Shown: piece after piece, positions 6,701-9,153 of the stretch
Layout of the letters: the number at the start of each line of letters is the position of its first letter
How positions within the stretch are numbered: the first letter of the stretch is position 1
Origin: an uncultured Dorea sp.
Lineage (GTDB): Bacteria; Bacillota; Clostridia; Lachnospirales; Lachnospiraceae
Reading direction: 5' to 3'
NCBI GenBank assembly: GCA_910584615.1
Contig: CAJUAM010000058.1
Coordinates: 1 to 9,153, forward strand
Length of the DNA: 9,153 nucleotides
Made by a program: the position numbers and the translations under genes
Notes under the pieces: generated by a model
The model's input: only the letters and a program-made list of their open reading frames with translations
Told to the model about the DNA's origin: nothing
The model's database searches: none

Positions 6701-6727
6701 TTTACAAAACAGGATTTGTTTTGTAAA
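6701..6727. promoter_or_regulatory. Perfect 11-bp dyad (operator candidate) just upstream of the response-regulator promoter
   Basis: TTTACAAAACA (6701-6711) and TGTTTTGTAAA (6717-6727) are exact reverse complements around a 5-base centre. The right arm covers the -35 position of the rightward promoter at 6739-6747. It lies outside both predicted transcripts, so it should work as DNA, not as an RNA hairpin. The geometry suits a dimeric repressor, or a second site for the LytTR regulator. Confidence 0.5.
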
Positions 6728-6738
6728 ATATCTTTGGT

Positions 6739-6747
6739 TGCTATAAA
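6739..6747 (+). promoter_or_regulatory. Extended -10 promoter of the response regulator/kinase operon
   Basis: TG-C-TATAAA fits the extended -10 form (TGnTATAAT), which can work without a good -35; TTGTAA at 6721-6726 is a weak -35 with a short 15-base spacer. Transcription would begin near 6754, leaving a leader of about 15 bases that contains GGAGG (6757-6761) seven bases before the ATG at 6769. Confidence 0.5.
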
Positions 6748-6768
6748 AATAAAAATGGAGGATTCGAT

Positions 6769-7473
6769 ATGATCAGCATTGGTATCTGTGATGATGAAGC
6801 CGCCATGCGAAAGAGTCTTCGCACTCCTTTAGAGCAGAAGCTGCAGCTTTTAGGACTTGATTACCAGATTTTTGAATACGATTCCGGTGAGTCTCTCATG
6901 AGGGGACAAAAAGCACAATGGATTGATATCCTGTTTTTAGATATAGAGATGAAAGCCTTAAGCGGCATGGATACTGCCAGGGCCATAAGAAAACAAAATA
7001 CCCGCACTCTTCTCATCTTTGTAACCGCGTATCCTGATTTTGTATTTCAAGGCTACGAAGTCCACGCCTTTCATTATATTTTAAAACCCTATGACGAGCG
7101 CAAGATCAAAAGTGTTCTTGAGCAGGCGTTAAAAGAACTTGGTAAAAATACATCGCAATATTTTACATTAGAACAAAAATCGGGAGTCTATAAAATTCCC
7201 GTAGAAAAAATCGTCGCCTTTTCCAGTGATAAAAGAAAGCTCATGATCACTCTGGAAGACGGTGATAAGCTTACCTTTTACGGGAAACTTGACAATGTAA
7301 TGGCAGACCTTCCGGATTATTTCATCCGCTGCCACAACAGGCATCTGGTGAACCTGAATTTTGTCACTGCTCTGGAAAAAGATAACTGTATCTGCGACAC
7401 CTGCTCCTTCCCCATAAGCCGCGCATACCGCAGTCCTCTGGATATTGCCTTTGCGCGCCTCCTTCTTCAATAG
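6769..7473 (+). CDS. Two-component response regulator, LytTR family (AgrA/VirR-like)
   Basis: This is a cytoplasmic transcription factor, activated by phosphorylation from the kinase encoded next. The receiver domain spans about residues 1-125 with the acidic pair Asp8-Asp9, phospho-acceptor Asp58 in ILFLDIEM, Thr86 in FVTAY and Lys106 in LKPYD, so all catalytic positions are present. A LytTR DNA-binding domain follows (about 133-232), recognisable by YFTLEQKSGVYKIPVEKIVA, the strand KLTFYGKLDNV, and FIRCHNRHLVNLNFV near its end. Length 234 is normal. GGAGG is seven bases from the ATG. The kinase gene follows after 35 bases with its own AAGGAG, so the two form one operon. The gene is divergent from the BceAB-like exporter, which it probably activates through the repeats in the shared promoter region. 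Confidence 0.93.
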   Translation: MISIGICDDEAAMRKSLRTPLEQKLQLLGLDYQIFEYDSGESLMRGQKAQWIDILFLDIEMKALSGMDTARAIRKQNTRTLLIFVTAYPDFVFQGYEVHAFHYILKPYDERKIKSVLEQALKELGKNTSQYFTLEQKSGVYKIPVEKIVAFSSDKRKLMITLEDGDKLTFYGKLDNVMADLPDYFIRCHNRHLVNLNFVTALEKDNCICDTCSFPISRAYRSPLDIAFARLLLQ

Positions 7474-7508
7474 AAAGCCTTTTTTAAATATTCACTAAGG
7501 AGACTAAC

Positions 7509-8786
7509 ATGGATCTATCATTCTTTATAAACGGTTTTGACAATATACTGGCTTTTGTACAAGGTTTTCTGATCTACAAGATCTTATCCCTTTTTGCAGA
7601 CAAACGGACCGGAAAACTCTGGGATGTTATTATTTTCTTTTCCTGTACCGTATGTGCCTGCATGGTTATCTTTCCAAACGATTTTTTCAATATAACCATA
7701 GATCTTATCTGGCTTACCGCTATGATGATGATTGCCTTTAGGGGAAGCATCTGGCAGAGAGCTGCCGCTGTCTCTGTTCTCTATCCGCTCATAATCAGCC
7801 AGAACTTCTTTGTCCTTGATATACTGGGGGTGATCGGAACAAAGATTGGCTGGTCCGCCCCTGTAGATAACTTCTGTTCTATCGCGGACCCTGTTTTACA
7901 CCTGCTGATCTGGTACGGTATCTACAAGTTATTTAATAATCATTTAATCCATATGAAACAACTGTTTGACAATAAGATCTGGCTGCTGTTAGATGTCATC
8001 TGTCTGGCTTCCTTCGTAAATATTACGACCTGTATCTATTTCACGCCCAAGGACACCTACAAGATGTGGCCGGCTGCCTTTTCCTGCTTTGCAACAAACC
8101 TTGGATGCATCGTTCTGGCAAAATATTTTGTTATCAGTATCCAGCAGAACCTGGAGCGTAAAAATCTCAAGCTTCAAAAAAGCTACTATGAAGAACTGGA
8201 ATCAAATCAGGCAGAAATCCGCAAAATCCGCCATGACATGAACAACCATCTAAGTGTCATCCATTCCCTGTTCTACTCTGGAAGCAAAGAGGAGGCAGAA
8301 CAATACATGAAAGATATAGAAGCACAGCTGACAGCCAGAAGCCGAGTTTTCTGCAAAAATGGTATTGTCAATGCCGTATTAAACTCCAAATATAATCTGG
8401 CTTTCGAACAGGACATTGACTGCTTTTTCCACATTGACCTTGATAAACTTATCGGTATTGACCCGATCAGCCTGTGCTGCCTTTTTTCAAATACACTGGA
8501 TAATTCCATTGAAGCATCTGTAAAGATACCAGACCAGGAAAAACGGCACATTTCTGTAAAAGCACGAGTCACAGATACCGGTTATTTCACCTATGAGATC
8601 ACAAACGCAAAAAACAACAAAATTGAAAAAAAACATGGTTTGATAAAGTCTGACAAAAAAGATACGGCCTCTCACGGCCTTGGTCTGTCCAATGTGCGTG
8701 AAATGGTGAAAAAGTATAACGGCACTCTGGATATCTCTTATACCGAAGATACCTTTACCGTTACGGTTCTGATCCGAAATGCGTAA
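7509..8786 (+). CDS. Sensor histidine kinase, GHKL type (AgrC-like), 425 residues
   Basis: This membrane kinase phosphorylates the LytTR regulator encoded upstream. The first 210 residues hold about six hydrophobic segments (roughly 10-28, 38-56, 62-77, 86-110, 126-142 and 156-178, with another near 188-211) and form a polytopic sensor with short loops, as in AgrC. A coiled-coil stretch (212-240) leads to the dimerisation region RKIRHDMNNHLSVIH with phospho-acceptor His242. The ATPase lobe has an N-box SNTLDNSIEA (327-336) and a G-box SHGLGLSNV (388-396), placing it with the HATPase_c_5 kinases. The start ATG has AAGGAG six bases upstream. No agrB/agrD-like peptide gene is near, so the ligand is unknown; a peptide or antibiotic handled by the adjacent exporter is the likeliest. 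The gene ends about 40 bases before a strong terminator. Confidence 0.92.
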   Translation: MDLSFFINGFDNILAFVQGFLIYKILSLFADKRTGKLWDVIIFFSCTVCACMVIFPNDFFNITIDLIWLTAMMMIAFRGSIWQRAAAVSVLYPLIISQNFFVLDILGVIGTKIGWSAPVDNFCSIADPVLHLLIWYGIYKLFNNHLIHMKQLFDNKIWLLLDVICLASFVNITTCIYFTPKDTYKMWPAAFSCFATNLGCIVLAKYFVISIQQNLERKNLKLQKSYYEELESNQAEIRKIRHDMNNHLSVIHSLFYSGSKEEAEQYMKDIEAQLTARSRVFCKNGIVNAVLNSKYNLAFEQDIDCFFHIDLDKLIGIDPISLCCLFSNTLDNSIEASVKIPDQEKRHISVKARVTDTGYFTYEITNAKNNKIEKKHGLIKSDKKDTASHGLGLSNVREMVKKYNGTLDISYTEDTFTVTVLIRNA

Positions 8787-8826
8787 AATAACACTTATAA
8801 AAGACCTGCCTTTTAGAGCAAACTAT

Positions 8827-8872
8827 AAAAAAGCACCCGCTGGGTTAATCAATGCCCAACGGGTGCTTTTTT
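8827..8872. terminator. Bidirectional rho-independent terminator between the kinase and spore-protein genes
   Basis: A 13-bp stem pairs 8827-8839 with 8860-8872 (six A-T pairs, then GCACCCG with CGGGTGC). After a C-A mismatch the stem continues TGGG (8841-8844) with CCCA (8855-8858) around a 10-base loop. T-runs of six follow in both directions, so it can stop the rightward kinase operon and the leftward spore-protein transcript. Confidence 0.92.
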
Positions 8873-8880
8873 CTTACATG

Positions 8881-9087
8881 TTATTTGCCAGCCATCTGCT
8901 TTTCCTGCTGCTCGATCATTTTCTTAACCATATATCCGCCTACAGAACCATTCTGTCTGGATGTCAGGTCTCCGTTGTAACCGTCAGATAACGGTACTCC
9001 AAGTTCGCTTGCAACCTCATATTTGAATTTGTCAAGTGCACCCTTTGCTTCAGGTACGGCTGTTCTGTTAGATGAACGATTTGCCAT
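8881..9087 (-). CDS. Alpha/beta-type small acid-soluble spore protein (SASP), 68 residues
   Basis: This is a DNA-coating protein made in the forespore, which shields spore DNA from UV, heat and chemicals and is degraded at germination. Both family signatures are present: FKYEVASELGV (about 22-32), containing the cleavage region for the germination protease GPR, and the DNA-binding C-terminal motif LTSRQNGSVGGYMVKKMIE (about 41-59). Length is normal for the sspA/sspB-type family. AAAGGAGG lies at 9097-9104, nine bases from the ATG. The gene is monocistronic, ending at the bidirectional terminator. Upstream on the minus strand TATACTA (9140-9146) resembles the sigma-G -10 element (CATACTA), but its -35 would lie outside the window. 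The gene marks the organism as an endospore former. Confidence 0.95.
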   Translation of the reverse strand: MANRSSNRTAVPEAKGALDKFKYEVASELGVPLSDGYNGDLTSRQNGSVGGYMVKKMIEQQEKQMAGK

Positions 9088-9104
9088 TTTATCTCTCCTC
9101 CTTT

Positions 9105-9136
9105 TTGTAACTTTGTAACCTTTTGTTTTGTTACAA
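9105..9136. repeat. TTGTAAC repeats in the leader/promoter of the spore-protein gene
   Basis: TTGTAAC occurs at 9105-9111 and 9113-9119 as direct copies with an 8-base period, and as an inverted copy GTTACAA at 9130-9136. The second and third copies form a 7-bp stem with a 10-base loop. They lie between the putative sigma-G -10 (9140-9146) and the ribosome binding site, so they may form a leader hairpin or an operator. Function is not known. Confidence 0.45.
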
Positions 9137-9153
9137 CCATAGTATATGGAGGA

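Noticed and set aside
6590..6772. Sixty-codon plus-strand frame in the divergent promoter region
   Set aside because: It starts with TTG without a ribosome binding site, runs through the repeats and both promoters, and overlaps the regulator start; it is better explained as control DNA.
6576..8786. A full agr-type quorum-sensing locus
   Set aside because: The kinase and regulator are of that type, but no AgrB-like membrane protease or AgrD-like peptide precursor is encoded in any frame nearby.

Overview
The window looks like part of a chromosome from a low-GC, spore-forming Firmicute, most likely a clostridium of the Lachnospiraceae type. Supporting signs are an alpha/beta-type small acid-soluble spore protein at the right end, strong AGGAGG ribosome binding sites, AT-rich gaps, and a GHKL kinase/LytTR regulator pair beside a BceAB-like exporter. 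The family placement is inference from gene style, not from a phylogenetic marker.

Left part (1-2192) is accessory and partly decayed. It opens with the C-terminal end of an IS256-family transposase. This runs directly into the effector-binding half of a MerR/BltR-type regulator that has lost its DNA-binding half, with no room for an intact IS end between them. On the minus strand follow an unusual fusion of a GNAT acetyltransferase with a family I pyrophosphatase-like domain, a stretch that looks like a broken small gene, and an unrecognised protein of about 122 residues. A near-consensus sigma-A promoter lies in the gap and points antisense into the last of these.

Middle (2276-3550) is a two-gene plus-strand operon: a small XRE-type helix-turn-helix regulator and a radical SAM protein of the SPL (spore photoproduct lyase-like) family. 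A perfect 8-bp inverted repeat lies upstream and may be the regulator's operator.

Right part (3719-8786) is a four-gene module built around a divergent promoter region of about 190 bp. Leftward run an ABC ATPase and a 704-residue, ten-helix FtsX/BceB-type permease, overlapping by 14 bases. Rightward run a LytTR response regulator and a GHKL (AgrC-like) histidine kinase. The promoter region holds three copies of an ATTTGG-type motif and a perfect 11-bp dyad. The transporter promoter has a consensus -10 but no -35, as expected for an activated promoter. The simplest reading is that the kinase senses a cell-envelope-active compound or peptide, the regulator activates the exporter, and the exporter confers resistance or immunity. 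This pairing differs from the classical BceRS type, which uses an OmpR-type regulator and a short intramembrane-sensing kinase.

The window closes with a strong bidirectional terminator shared by the kinase gene and the convergent spore-protein gene, whose upstream leader carries TTGTAAC repeats. No tRNA, rRNA, CRISPR array or riboswitch was recognised.
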